From: Flavobacterium sufflavum
GTDB taxonomy: Bacteria > Bacteroidota > Bacteroidia > Flavobacteriales > Flavobacteriaceae
Length of the DNA stretch: 64,000 nt
Direction: 5' to 3'
Assembly: GCF_004016525.1 (NCBI RefSeq)
Contig: NZ_SACJ01000003.1
Span: forward strand, 62,001 to 126,000
Numbering within the stretch: the stretch's first letter is position 1; every line of letters starts with the position of its first letter. The notes below the pieces were generated by a model. It saw only the letters and a list, made by a program, of their open reading frames with translations, was not told where the DNA came from and did not search any database. Below, in pieces: positions 1 to 9,241 of this stretch. A program made the translations under genes and the position numbers.

Positions 1-2
1 TA

Positions 3-575
3 AAAAATATCAAAGGGAATACCTTAAATGAATTATTAGAATCTATAACAGATTTTTATACCTCTACTGAAAACAAAAAACATAAAGAATTGATAACTCA
101 ATTATTTGATTTTGAAGGCTTCCCAGATAAATCAGTCAAAAGCTACCTATCTGAAATACTTTACCCCAACATAAAAGAAGAGGATATTACTGAGACAACA
201 AAAGCTATTGAAGCTTTCTTAAACATTAATTTTAATGAATTTGAGTTGTGGTATAAATATATACTTAGAGAAAATGAAACTGATGTAGTTTATCACACTT
301 ATCATGGAACAAAAGGGCTTGAATTTGATAATGTTGTAATATTGATAGGTAATGCGTTTGGACGAAACCAAATGTATTTCAAAAATTTTTTCATGTCCAT
401 TCAAAATGCATCAGAGGCAAAAAATGAGTATTATGAAGAATTTGAGCAGACAAAAAACCTTTTATATGTAGCATGTTCCAGAGCAATTAAAAATTTAAGA
501 ATATTATATGTTGATGATGTTAGCGATTTTAAGGATGCATTGTCAGAAATTTTTATTGATGTAAAATCATATTGA
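3..575 (+). CDS. UvrD/Rep-type helicase, C-terminal part (cut by window edge)
   Basis: The reading frame is open from the left edge, so only about the last 190 residues are visible. They contain the late superfamily 1 helicase motifs: a 'TYHGTKGLEFDNVV' block and, near the end, 'NLLYVACSRA', the arginine-bearing motif VI that senses ATP. This makes it the 2A/2B part of a UvrD-like DNA helicase. Such helicases act in repair, and some belong to defence pairs such as Gabija (GajB). The upstream partner is outside the window, so the role cannot be decided. It lies outside the direct repeats that may bound the accessory element. Helicase identity is fairly sure; the function is open. Confidence 0.8.
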   Translation, partial: KNIKGNTLNELLESITDFYTSTENKKHKELITQLFDFEGFPDKSVKSYLSEILYPNIKEEDITETTKAIEAFLNINFNEFELWYKYILRENETDVVYHTYHGTKGLEFDNVVILIGNAFGRNQMYFKNFFMSIQNASEAKNEYYEEFEQTKNLLYVACSRAIKNLRILYVDDVSDFKDALSEIFIDVKSY

Positions 576-1010
576 ATTCTAAGGTAAAGCCACAAAAAAA
601 GGAAAGCCTGAAAAACACAATCTACTTAGTATTTATTGAAAATAGAAATTTAAAAACATCTTTGTCTCAGCAAGATAATATTGAAATGAATACCAATAAT
701 AGAAATTCAAAAGATAAAGTATAATTTTGACATTGTTCAAAGAATTGTTTCATCACATTTGAAAAAAAATTAAATTTCAATTTCTAGAATCATCACCAAA
801 TTTTGAGCTGGATAATATAATTATATTTTAACTTTAGATTGAACAAAACTTAACTTTCATGTTGCTTTAAAATTCTATTGTTCGAAAATCAATTTAAAAA
901 TTTAGCTCTTTAATAAATCAGAAAATTTACGTTTTAACGTTTTTTAAATGTTTAACCCTTAGGATATAGACTAACCGTTCTTTGTTGAAAACAAAAAAAA
1001 ATTACCTTAT
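576..1010. other. AT-rich non-coding stretch after the helicase
   Basis: No convincing gene is seen. A 50-codon frame with a TTG start overlaps the helicase stop (about 572-724). It has no family resemblance and no ATG, so it is not called. The stretch is ordinary AT-rich intergenic DNA leading to the left copy of the long direct repeat. Confidence 0.5.
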
Positions 1011-1083
1011 AAATTCAATTAAAAAGAAACCAATCGCTCCAAATCCTCTATAAAATGGTTCGACATTTGTTCGATTGTGTCAC
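1011..1083 (+). repeat. Left copy of long direct repeat (candidate att site)
   Basis: Aligned by eye with 23815-23888: about 66 of 73 positions match with one 1-base gap, including a perfectly identical 33-bp run at 1041-1073. It lies directly upstream of a plus-strand intrinsic terminator, as does the right copy. A short echo of its core (aatggttcga) recurs at 1166-1175. Confidence 0.75.
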
Positions 1084-1088
1084 TTAAG

Positions 1089-1120
1089 GAGACAACTATA
1101 TAATAGTTGTCTCTTTTTTT
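1089..1120 (+). terminator. Intrinsic terminator after the left repeat
   Basis: A perfect 10-bp stem (1089-1098 with 1104-1113) with a 5-base loop is followed by a run of seven T. It would stop plus-strand transcription coming from the helicase side. Confidence 0.75.
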
Positions 1121-1239
1121 ATACCCATAAAAAATTCTTTATCAAACCTTTACAGCCTGACATTTAATGGTTCGATTTTTTTACGAGGAATTCTTAGTCT
1201 GTTTGAAATAAACAGTCTAAAAGTGCTTTATTTAGAGAT

Positions 1240-1437
1240 TTAATCGGGTTTGAACAATGATTCGAAGTCCATTAAGAATATGTTGTTTTTTTTCTCTCTT
1301 GGTTTATTATAATTTTTTGATACTAAATATAGCAATTCCAATATAATTTTGACTTCCTTATTATTTATCTGAATACCGTTCTTAGAAAAAATAATAACGG
1401 CTTTTTCTACAGAAACATTCTTATCAATGAAATTCAT
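1240..1437 (-). CDS. Small conserved-looking protein next to the recombinase
   Basis: A 65-residue protein with a hydrophobic, helix-forming centre around 'EVKIILELLYLVSKNYNK'. Small proteins of this sort often accompany integrases in Flavobacteriia and are usually annotated as hypothetical, or mislabelled as PTS subunits. That is recollection, not a search result. It lies downstream of the recombinase on the same strand, 66 bp from the restored recombinase stop, so the two may be co-transcribed. It has no signal peptide or catalytic motif. The function is unknown; it could be a small regulator of the element. Confidence 0.5.
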   Translation of the reverse strand: MNFIDKNVSVEKAVIIFSKNGIQINNKEVKIILELLYLVSKNYNKPREKKNNIFLMDFESLFKPD

Positions 1438-1503
1438 TTTTTTTTTATTAGTTTTCGGTTACTTTTTTTTGGGATAATATTTTTAAAAATGCTTGATTTA
1501 AAT

Positions 1504-2917
1504 CTAAAGAAAGAGCTCCGTTTTAAAATCAATATCAGTCGGTGGAATAAGATTTACAAGATGCCTTTTATCCGAGACATCAAATTCAGAAAATCTTTGA
1601 AAGATTTCGACTATTGCTTTATCTTCTATTTGATTTTTTTTTATCAATGGTTTTTAATTTAACAACAATATCACGAGCTTCCTTTTTAAGATTTTTGGTA
1701 CTAATTTGATTCTCTTTTTTTAATTCATTATAGTCATCAATTTTTAATATTCCGGCTATAAATAATTTTCTACCTCGAGAAAGAGTTAGCTCTTCCTCTT
1801 TTATTTTCCTCTCTAATATATTTTTAGCGTATAAACAACTTGCTTTCAGTGTCTTTATATTCTGGTCTTCCAAAATGTTCCTAAATAATTCAATTGTATT
1901 ATTTGAAAGGATCAATTGTTGAAGCTTATTTTGATAACAATCATTAAGAAATACCGCATCTATCCTTGTTCTACAGCCATCATGGCAATGATAATATGGA
2001 TATTTTTTTGATCTTCCTTTTGAAACACTTCCGCTAAGTTTTCGATCACAAACAGGACAAATTAAAAAACCTCTAAGAAAAAATAATGATTGTAAATCCT
2101 CTCTTTTAGCAGTAGTTTTTCTTTTTGTATTAATAACAGACTGAACCTGATAAAACAAAGACTCAGATATCAACGGCTCGTGTAATCCTTTTATCATTTG
2201 CTCTTCACTAGAATTAAGTTTGACTGATATAAACCCGCAATAAACTGGGTTATGCAAAATTCTGAAAAAGTGTGATCTTGAACATATTAATCCTTTATCA
2301 TTAGCTATTTTCATGATTTCAGATATTTTATGATCGTTCTTTGCAACTTGATAAAAAGCCCATTTTATAATTTCGGCTTCAGGCTCTTTAGGAGCAATAG
2401 CTTTTTTACCATCCATTAATGTCAAATTGATAAACGCTAACGGTGCCTTACCAGGATATCTAACCATCAACTTCGCTCGTCGAATGCCATTTGCCGTATT
2501 TTGAGCTCTTCGGGTATTTTCTGCTTCCGGAGCAGCTAAATATACAGCCAGCATAACTGTACTTTCCGGCACAGAGAAATCAATTGGTTGATCAATAGCC
2601 TTTGCTGTTGTTTTATATTTCCGAAGCTTTCCAATCATTTCGTAAGCATATTCAACATTACTACTGAATCGATCCCATTTGATAAATAGTATATTTTTAT
2701 CTTCTCCTGATGATTTCTTTTTAATCTCTGAAAATAATTGTTCCCATTCTGGTTTATTGAAATTCTTTGCAGAGAAATCTTCGCGATAAATTCCTTTGAC
2801 TTCGATATTGTAATATTTACAATACTTCAATAATCTATACTCCTGCTCCGGCAAGGAGTAACCTTTTCTTTTTTGTTCGTCCGTACTTACACGAACGTAT
2901 AAATAGGCTGACTTCAT
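1504..2917 (-). pseudogene. Large serine recombinase, frameshifted near its C-terminus
   Basis: The resolvase domain starts at the N-terminus, with catalytic Ser11 in 'YLYVRVSTDEQ'. A recombinase domain ('YPGKAPLAF') and a zinc-ribbon ('CPVCDRKLSG' and 'CHDGC') follow, then a coiled-coil-like Leu/Lys/Glu stretch. The start at 2917 is preferred over an upstream ATG at 2992 because the upstream codons lie over a terminator hairpin and add nothing conserved. In frame, the protein stops at 1619. At a run of nine A on the coding strand (1634-1642), dropping one A restores about 50 residues ending 'IPPTDIDFKTELFL' at 1504, like the usual tail of this family. The enzyme would integrate or excise the surrounding element. 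It is either a recent frameshift, transcriptional slippage or a sequencing error. Confidence 0.8.
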
Positions 2918-2982
2918 ATAATTAATGTATTTGTTTGATTTTCTAATAAATATTTTTAAATATGAAGTTAGGTTACAAATAT

Positions 2983-3012
2983 AAAAGCCCATTTCTCATG
3001 AAATGGGCTTTT
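2983..3012. terminator. Terminator at the end of the fructan operon
   Basis: A perfect 13-bp inverted repeat (2983-2995 with 3000-3012) with a 4-base loop and A/T tracts on both sides, so it can work both ways. It sits between the end of the leftward fructan operon and the recombinase start, and probably insulates the two. Confidence 0.8.
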
Positions 3013-3139
3013 ATAAGCCTTTACTTTTTGATAAACACATAGCAAATAAGTGATTTTTACTTGTCTGACTCAACAGAATTCAACCATTTTAAAACTATTT
3101 ATTATAAAAGAATTCATTCCGAAAAAAACAATCGGCAAT

Positions 3140-5323
3140 TTAAAAATCAGTTAAATTTTTACTGCTTTTTAATTTCCAAAAGTTAAGTTTTTTAATTAAA
3201 ATATTCCCGTTTTCCAAGAAAATCTCAATCTCATTACTATTAGCAAATTTCGGAAAAATCCTTGTTGTAAATGCATCTTTATCATTTATGAAACCTTCAA
3301 CCACTGAACCATCAATAAACAGATGAATCTTAATCGTTTTCCTGTTTTTCAAATTAATTTCTCCTATTTCAATTCTTTTCTCTATTAAATCGATTTTACT
3401 AGAATTCGACTGATCAATTATTAATTGATTCTTTTTTAGATCAAAAGACAACTTGGTTTCTTCTTCATTATTTTGATTTTTTCCAATATAAAAACCAAAT
3501 TTCTCTGATTGCAAGGGTGATATTTCTGCCATTATTTCAATTTGATGACCACGACCAAGTTTTAAATTTGATGATGAATTCACATTTACGTTTTCAAAGA
3601 CTTTTAAGGAATCCCTAAGTTTAATTAATGACGGATGTGGTGTTTGATAAATTTCATTATTTTTTAAATTCCAAACCCTCGGTATACTAAATAAATGTGT
3701 CCAACCGTGTTTCAATTGTAACTCCCTAGTAATTAAATCCGGAATTATCGCAATTGCAGTTGTATTACCATTCTTATCTAAGGAAACTGACGGAGAAAGC
3801 ATTCTATTAATTACTTCTAATTTTTTAGGCAATTTATGATCCGGAACAAATTTTTCATTAATAAAACTACCTACCCAATACAAATTTATTGCAGGCTTAC
3901 CGTCATGTGGTATAGGATTTACCGCTAAGATGTATTTATTGTTCATCTTCCAGAAAACAGGCATTTCCCAAAATATTCCTGAATGATCTGTCTCTGGATT
4001 ACCTTTAAATAAAGGATGTAAATAAGTCCATTTTTTTAAATCATTTGATTTATATAATAATAAAGCCCCCTTTTGAACATCATTTTCAATCAAGCCATAG
4101 CCTACAATCATATACCAAACATCCTTTTCTTTCCAAATATAGGGGTCGCGAAAATCCCTGCGTTTATACTGTTTTGGAGGTCCTTTTACAACTGGATTAT
4201 TACTGAATTTTTCCCAATCAATTAAATTATCATCTTTAGGAAAAGCAAGGCACATTCCAACCTCTTTTTCATTGCCTCCTGTGTACATAATTAATGGCAC
4301 GCCTTTATCATCTAATACTACATGTCCCGACCATATTCCTATCTCATCATAACCTTCTTCCGGGGTCAATACTGGTTTATGCTCTGTCCATTGTACTAAA
4401 TCCGGACTGCTAAAATGTCCCCAATTAATCTGACCTAAGAATAAATTAGTACCGTTTTTTTGATTAAAAATATGATACTTCCCCTTGTAATAAATTAAGC
4501 CATGAGTTTCATTTGTCCAATTTGCTGCTGGGAGTAAATGGTATTTGGGTCTATTAAAATCATTTTTAAATCTACTGGAAGGTATGGCTAAATCAGCTTT
4601 CTTGTTTAATTTATCACCTATCTCATTTTCTATTAAATAATTTGAATCTAATGGCTCATTCCAAATTTTAAGTTCATCAATTATTCCATTAATATGAGTC
4701 AGCGGAAACAGATTGTCTAAGTATTTTTCTTTTGCGTTTTTCCCAATAGTCAAACTATTAAATGTAGTTTGACTTGTCACTTTATTTAAAGGAATTTTTA
4801 AAATTGCTTCTCCGTTAATTAATAAATTAACATTCCCCTCATTAATAATAAGACACACATTAAACCATTTAGATTTTGACAATCTATGTTCAGCAAAATA
4901 ATATTTTTCCTCACCATTTATTCCTATCGCAATTGCGGGTTTTCCAAATTTATTTATACTAGCTGAAATCCAATTCTCAGGATTGCTACTTTCTTCAATT
5001 ATCGAAAAAAAGCTTGCTGTATCCGTTGGGAAAGTTTCCAGAGCTACCCATACACTTATTGTTATTGGTAACTTTAACGGCGATGACAATGAACCCTCAA
5101 TGTATGTAGAATAGCCGTCAAAGCGTAAGCCGGTATTTTCAATACCATTTACAAATTCCGGAGTTTCAAAATTGCTATTGATTTGATAAATCGTTTTTGT
5201 ATTTTCTTCAATTGTTGATTTTATCTTATTTGAATTAAAAGACCATTGGTATAAAGGTTTTGATTCTTTAGTAAAAGAAAGAAATAAAATTAGAATTACT
5301 AAAACAGGGAATATTCTTTTCAT
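3140..5323 (-). CDS. LamG-GH32 fructan hydrolase-like protein with Glu at the nucleophile site
   Basis: About 727 residues starting at the second ATG, which begins a clean signal peptide (MKRIFPVLVILILF). An N-terminal LamG/concanavalin-like domain comes first, followed by a GH32 five-blade propeller and a C-terminal beta-sandwich. Counting from the upstream ATG at 5353, the FRDP block is at 401-404 (transition-state Asp403) and 'FWEMP' supplies acid/base Glu463. The first GH32 motif, normally W-x-N-D-P-N-G with Asp as nucleophile, reads 'WTNETHG' (Glu282). The same change occurs in the GH32 protein at 17242-19776. It is the last gene of the operon, after the fructokinase. It probably acts on fructans in the periplasm or at the surface. 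Activity with Glu is uncertain; it may be a binding protein or have altered specificity. Confidence 0.85.
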   Translation of the reverse strand: MKRIFPVLVILILFLSFTKESKPLYQWSFNSNKIKSTIEENTKTIYQINSNFETPEFVNGIENTGLRFDGYSTYIEGSLSSPLKLPITISVWVALETFPTDTASFFSIIEESSNPENWISASINKFGKPAIAIGINGEEKYYFAEHRLSKSKWFNVCLIINEGNVNLLINGEAILKIPLNKVTSQTTFNSLTIGKNAKEKYLDNLFPLTHINGIIDELKIWNEPLDSNYLIENEIGDKLNKKADLAIPSSRFKNDFNRPKYHLLPAANWTNETHGLIYYKGKYHIFNQKNGTNLFLGQINWGHFSSPDLVQWTEHKPVLTPEEGYDEIGIWSGHVVLDDKGVPLIMYTGGNEKEVGMCLAFPKDDNLIDWEKFSNNPVVKGPPKQYKRRDFRDPYIWKEKDVWYMIVGYGLIENDVQKGALLLYKSNDLKKWTYLHPLFKGNPETDHSGIFWEMPVFWKMNNKYILAVNPIPHDGKPAINLYWVGSFINEKFVPDHKLPKKLEVINRMLSPSVSLDKNGNTTAIAIIPDLITRELQLKHGWTHLFSIPRVWNLKNNEIYQTPHPSLIKLRDSLKVFENVNVNSSSNLKLGRGHQIEIMAEISPLQSEKFGFYIGKNQNNEEETKLSFDLKKNQLIIDQSNSSKIDLIEKRIEIGEINLKNRKTIKIHLFIDGSVVEGFINDKDAFTTRIFPKFANSNEIEIFLENGNILIKKLNFWKLKSSKNLTDF

Positions 5324-5375
5324 TTTTGTCAAATTAAGTTGTGAAAGAAGCATTTTGAATTATATACCAGGGAAA

Positions 5376-6272
5376 TTAAATCATCATAAATTTTTTAATT
5401 TCTTTTTCAGAAATCTGGGGATTGGCACCTTCACTTGCCGCCACTAAAGCGCCAATTGCACAAACATAATTCAGTGATTTTTGAGGTGATTTTCCTCTTA
5501 GTAAGCGAACAATCAATGTTGCCAAAAAAGAATCTCCAGCTCCAACAGTATCAACAACATTTACAAAATAACCGCTATTGTAATAAAATTTTCCATCACT
5601 AAATAAAACAGCTCCAAAAGCGCCTTTAGTCACGCAAATTTGTTTTGTATTTGTTCTTTCTGCAATGAATTTAATATTTTGCTCAAATGAATTATATGGA
5701 GAATCCATTTTCTTGCTAATCTCTACTAACTCCTCATCATTTAGCTTAATAAAATCAGCTTTGTTCATTAATTCTATCAAGACATCGGTTGTATAATAAG
5801 GAGATCTTAAATTAGCGTCTAAAATTTTATATTTTGCTTTATCTAAAAGAGAAAATAAACTCGCTCTTGAAATTTCATCTCTACAAATTAAACTCCCTAA
5901 AACAAATGCATCAGCTTCGCTAACTTGTTGTTCTATTGTACCATTAATCGAAATTTTATCCCAAGCAGAAGGATAATGAATATCATAAGAAGCATTCCCT
6001 TTTTCATTAATCATGACATGAACCACGCCAGTCTTATAATCAGAATCAATTTGAATCAATTCTGAACTCATATTATGATCTTCAATATATTCGATTATTT
6101 CCTTTCCGTTTTCATCATTTCCTATTTTACTAATAATGCTTGAGGAAACTCCAACAGAGTTCATTCTTAGTGCTACATTTAAGGGAGCTCCCCCAATTTT
6201 TTTATGTGTTGGAAAAACATCCCAAAGAATCTCTCCAAAACAAACTATATTTAACTTATATTTCTTTTCCAT
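5376..6272 (-). CDS. Fructokinase, PfkB family
   Basis: About 298 residues from the ATG at 6272; an earlier ATG at 6299 would add nine non-conserved residues. The PfkB/ribokinase fold is shown by the N-terminal 'GEILWD' start, the substrate-side 'GGAPLNVA' motif and the C-terminal signature 'DTVGAGDSF', whose last Asp (about 247) is the catalytic base. It should phosphorylate cytoplasmic fructose, released by the GH32 enzymes and imported by the MFS porter, to fructose 6-phosphate. It lies between a surface lipoprotein gene and a GH32 gene in the same leftward operon. A fructokinase has the same place in the Bacteroides levan locus. Other PfkB substrates are possible, but context favours fructose. 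Confidence 0.9.
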   Translation of the reverse strand: MEKKYKLNIVCFGEILWDVFPTHKKIGGAPLNVALRMNSVGVSSSIISKIGNDENGKEIIEYIEDHNMSSELIQIDSDYKTGVVHVMINEKGNASYDIHYPSAWDKISINGTIEQQVSEADAFVLGSLICRDEISRASLFSLLDKAKYKILDANLRSPYYTTDVLIELMNKADFIKLNDEELVEISKKMDSPYNSFEQNIKFIAERTNTKQICVTKGAFGAVLFSDGKFYYNSGYFVNVVDTVGAGDSFLATLIVRLLRGKSPQKSLNYVCAIGALVAASEGANPQISEKEIKKFMMI

Positions 6273-6331
6273 AATTAAAAAATTAAAGGGCAGAAACAAA
6301 TCTGCCCGATAAAGCTACAACCAATTAAAAC

Positions 6332-7441
6332 CTATTTACTTCCTAAATAATCTATTGAATTTTTATAAATGGTTCTTACATTATCCGCATACGGGTTAAC
6401 GCGACCATCATTCATATTCCATTCCATTCCGCCAATTCCTAATGTCATGATATATCCTTGAAAACGACCACTTGGTTTCCAAAGAACAATTCCTCCAAAA
6501 CCCTGACCATCAATAGCCCAGTCCCAGGCTGCCACAACTTCGGCATCATAACCATTAGAAAAACTTACAAACTTAGGATCATCTAATGGAGCTAAGTTCC
6601 AAAGCGCATTGTGATCTTCTTTATAACCTCCATTAATAACATACACCTTGCGGTCACTATAAAATTGACAACCTTGTGAAATTGTACTACCTAAAGCAGT
6701 GCCTGCAAAACCAACTCCCCATGTATCAGGATTAGCCCCTCCAGTACCAGAGCCAAGGATATTACGCAGACCAGAAGTGTCTCTTCCAAGTTCTTCAACA
6801 ATTCCTGTACCATGACCTCCTGCTACAATTTTACCTCCTTGTACGAAGAATTTAGAAATTACATTAAGATGTTCTAAAAGTGCAGCCGGTTGCGCAGTTG
6901 AACCTACCTTATCATACATATAAAACAAAACATTTACTCCGTTTAAAGCTCCATCAGTTAATTGGTTATATGGAATATAAAGAAACTTATCTCCATATAC
7001 TTGTTGAGCCCAAAGCCCAGCTGCTTTTACATCATCATCAGAGACATCGTTTAAAGTAGCTCCATCGCCTAAGAAAGCTATTTTAGATGGTAATAGTTTT
7101 GCAGAAACAATGTAATGTCTGGTTGTAACACCATTAGAAACAGATAATTCAACAGGACTTGATAAATTTAATGAAGTTCCGCTATTAGGTTTAACTGTAA
7201 CTCCATTAGGAAAAACCGCTTCAAAAGCCACATCACTCAAGTTTGTATCTCCCGAAAGACTAACAGAAATATTACCGTTTAGATGATTTATTACGGCTTC
7301 TTTACCATTTAGTTGCACACTTGAAACAATGTCTAAAACCTTAGCCCCATCTGTATAATTTTCACGTTCATCACATGACTGCAACCCTATAATCAGGGTT
7401 ACAATCATCAATGATTTTATAAATATTTTTTTCATAATCAT
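6332..7441 (-). CDS. Surface lipoprotein of the fructan locus (probable glycan-binding protein)
   Basis: 369 residues (367 if the second Met is used). It has a lipoprotein signal with Cys23 in 'LQSCDER'. One Ig-like repeat of the DUF5018 kind (about 35-115) is followed by an alpha/beta-looking domain (about 116-369). That domain opens with 'KIAFLGDGA' and contains 'FFVQGGKIVAGGHGTG', reminiscent of ThuA/glutamine-amidotransferase-like folds. The gene starts 4 bp downstream of a longer paralogue and follows susC-susD, the usual place of surface glycan-binding proteins. I recall this family as DUF4960; that label needs a profile search. Role inferred: capture of fructan at the outer membrane. 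Confidence 0.75.
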   Translation of the reverse strand: MIMKKIFIKSLMIVTLIIGLQSCDERENYTDGAKVLDIVSSVQLNGKEAVINHLNGNISVSLSGDTNLSDVAFEAVFPNGVTVKPNSGTSLNLSSPVELSVSNGVTTRHYIVSAKLLPSKIAFLGDGATLNDVSDDDVKAAGLWAQQVYGDKFLYIPYNQLTDGALNGVNVLFYMYDKVGSTAQPAALLEHLNVISKFFVQGGKIVAGGHGTGIVEELGRDTSGLRNILGSGTGGANPDTWGVGFAGTALGSTISQGCQFYSDRKVYVINGGYKEDHNALWNLAPLDDPKFVSFSNGYDAEVVAAWDWAIDGQGFGGIVLWKPSGRFQGYIMTLGIGGMEWNMNDGRVNPYADNVRTIYKNSIDYLGSK

Positions 7442-7445
7442 TAAA

Positions 7446-9185
7446 TTATTTACTTAATAAAAGGTCGATTGCATTTTTATGTAAACGGTAGATATTATTT
7501 TGGAAATCATTGACTGCTCCGTTATTATCTGCCATACTCCATTCTAACCATCCTCCTGTATTTACAATCATAGTTCCTTGGAAAGCTCCTTGTGGTTTGA
7601 ACTCAGCTAAACCAATACCACAACCTCTTGCATCTAACCACTCATACCATCTAATTAAAACACTATTTGTAGCGGCTTCAAATTCTAATGCTCTATCTTC
7701 TGAACACTGTCCTTTTGTAAAAGCACTATCATAAGGGCCAAAGTCAATTCCAAAGTTTCTGTCTTCTTTGTATTTTGCATTATTCATAGGATAATAATCT
7801 GTTGTCCCTTTGGTTAAACCAACTAATAATGGATGGTTAGCCGATGCACTTGGTGAACCAGCTGAATAAGTAGCTCTCAAACCCCATGCATCTAAATTTT
7901 GTCCACCTACCGGATTTGTATTTCCTCCATTATTTGCAAAAACAGTACTTCCCATTTTTACACGTCCAATCTCGTCTAAAAAATTAATTCCAAAACCTTC
8001 AACAATTAAACCTCCTCCAGCTTTATAGTAATTTGTAATCACATCAACTTGAGCTGTAGTAATTCCAGATGCAGTATCAGGCATTTTTTGTGTTCCTACA
8101 TTATCCCAATAAAGCAATAATACTTTTGTGTTTGCTAACGCCTGGGCAGTTAAGTTACTAGCCTGGATGTATACAAAATCTTCTGCATAATTTTGTTTTA
8201 ACCATAATGCAGCAGCTTTGGTATCTGGCTCACTAATGCTTTCCACACAACTTGCTCCACTTACAAAAGCAATTTTTTTGGTAGAATTAATAATTCTTGC
8301 TGTTACAGCATAAGTTTTAGTTAAACCTTCAACGTTTGTAACCGTATAATTTACTGGTCCAGTTGAGAAGTTTTTCGCAACACCAGTTGCCGGAGATATT
8401 GTAGAACCAGCTGTTAAGGAAATAATTGGTGTAATTGAAGACAAATTTGATCCTGAAGGAAAATCCATAACAATTGTTGAAGCGGTATTATCTACAATCC
8501 CTGTTACACTACAAATATCAGTACCCGTTTTAAAGCTAGTAACAAACGGGCTTGGCAACTGGGTTACACTTACATAATATGATTTCCCAGTAAATCCATC
8601 ATTTGAAACTACAGTATATTTTACTGGATTTGTAAAATCTTGTGCTATACCTGATTGTGGTGTTGCCGTAGTCCCACCAGGAATTATATACAGAGGAGTT
8701 AGTTTTTTAATATCCTCCTGACTGCCAACAGTAACTGCAATAGTTCCTGCATCGGCATCAATAACTCCCACATGTTCCCCTATTGAGAAAGACATAATCA
8801 TAGGATCTCCATAAGCGGCTACTGTAGCCGTATACTTTCTTGAAATCCCATTATTACTAACTGTAAAAATTACGGGACCAGCAGAAAAATCGACTATACT
8901 TCCTGAAGCTGGTTCAACGGTTGCTCCTTCTGGTAACGTAATAGTAACCGGAACCTTAGTTAAATCGGAACCTGCTGGCAATGTAAATGTAATAACAGCA
9001 TTAGTGTGACTAATGATTGCTGATTTCCCGTTAACTTTAAAGTCTCTAATTATAGAATAAGTATAATCAGGTACATTATCATTAAATTTAATATCATTTT
9101 CGCAACCAACAACCGTCAATAAAGTAATAGCGATTCCAAAAAACAAGAAAGGAATCATTTTAAAAATTTTAGATATATTTTTCAT
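7446..9185 (-). CDS. Larger surface lipoprotein with three Ig-like repeats
   Basis: 579 residues with a lipoprotein signal peptide ('VVGCEN', Cys28). Three tandem Ig-like repeats follow (about 45-125, 125-210 and 210-300). Each contains a 'P-x-S-G-x-x-x-D/N-F' turn and a 'Y-T-V/A-T-V' strand, as in DUF5018-type repeats. The C-terminal domain (about 300-579) is homologous to that of the 369-residue neighbour; both carry 'KEDxN' and 'WEWL/WDWA' segments. It directly follows susD, so it is the most likely surface glycan-binding protein. The pair looks like a duplication followed by gain or loss of the Ig repeats, which would act as spacers from the membrane. Confidence 0.75.
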   Translation of the reverse strand: MKNISKIFKMIPFLFFGIAITLLTVVGCENDIKFNDNVPDYTYSIIRDFKVNGKSAIISHTNAVITFTLPAGSDLTKVPVTITLPEGATVEPASGSIVDFSAGPVIFTVSNNGISRKYTATVAAYGDPMIMSFSIGEHVGVIDADAGTIAVTVGSQEDIKKLTPLYIIPGGTTATPQSGIAQDFTNPVKYTVVSNDGFTGKSYYVSVTQLPSPFVTSFKTGTDICSVTGIVDNTASTIVMDFPSGSNLSSITPIISLTAGSTISPATGVAKNFSTGPVNYTVTNVEGLTKTYAVTARIINSTKKIAFVSGASCVESISEPDTKAAALWLKQNYAEDFVYIQASNLTAQALANTKVLLLYWDNVGTQKMPDTASGITTAQVDVITNYYKAGGGLIVEGFGINFLDEIGRVKMGSTVFANNGGNTNPVGGQNLDAWGLRATYSAGSPSASANHPLLVGLTKGTTDYYPMNNAKYKEDRNFGIDFGPYDSAFTKGQCSEDRALEFEAATNSVLIRWYEWLDARGCGIGLAEFKPQGAFQGTMIVNTGGWLEWSMADNNGAVNDFQNNIYRLHKNAIDLLLSK

Positions 9186-9241
9186 TTTTAATAAATTTTA
9201 ATTTAATAAACTTGTTAAGATTTTTTTCTACAAATACTAAT

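Noticed and set aside
3-575. Gabija defence system
   Set aside because: Only the end of one UvrD-like helicase is visible; no GajA-like nuclease is in the window.
572-724. 50-codon frame with TTG start overlapping the helicase stop
   Set aside because: No ATG and no recognisable family; it could easily occur by chance in AT-rich DNA.
1041-1080. The repeat core contains ggttcga, like a tRNA T-arm
   Set aside because: No matching stem, anticodon arm or acceptor stem can be formed around either copy, so it is not a tRNA or tmRNA end.
2918-2992. Upstream ATG for the recombinase
   Set aside because: The extra residues lie over a terminator hairpin and precede the conserved resolvase start; 2917 is the better start.
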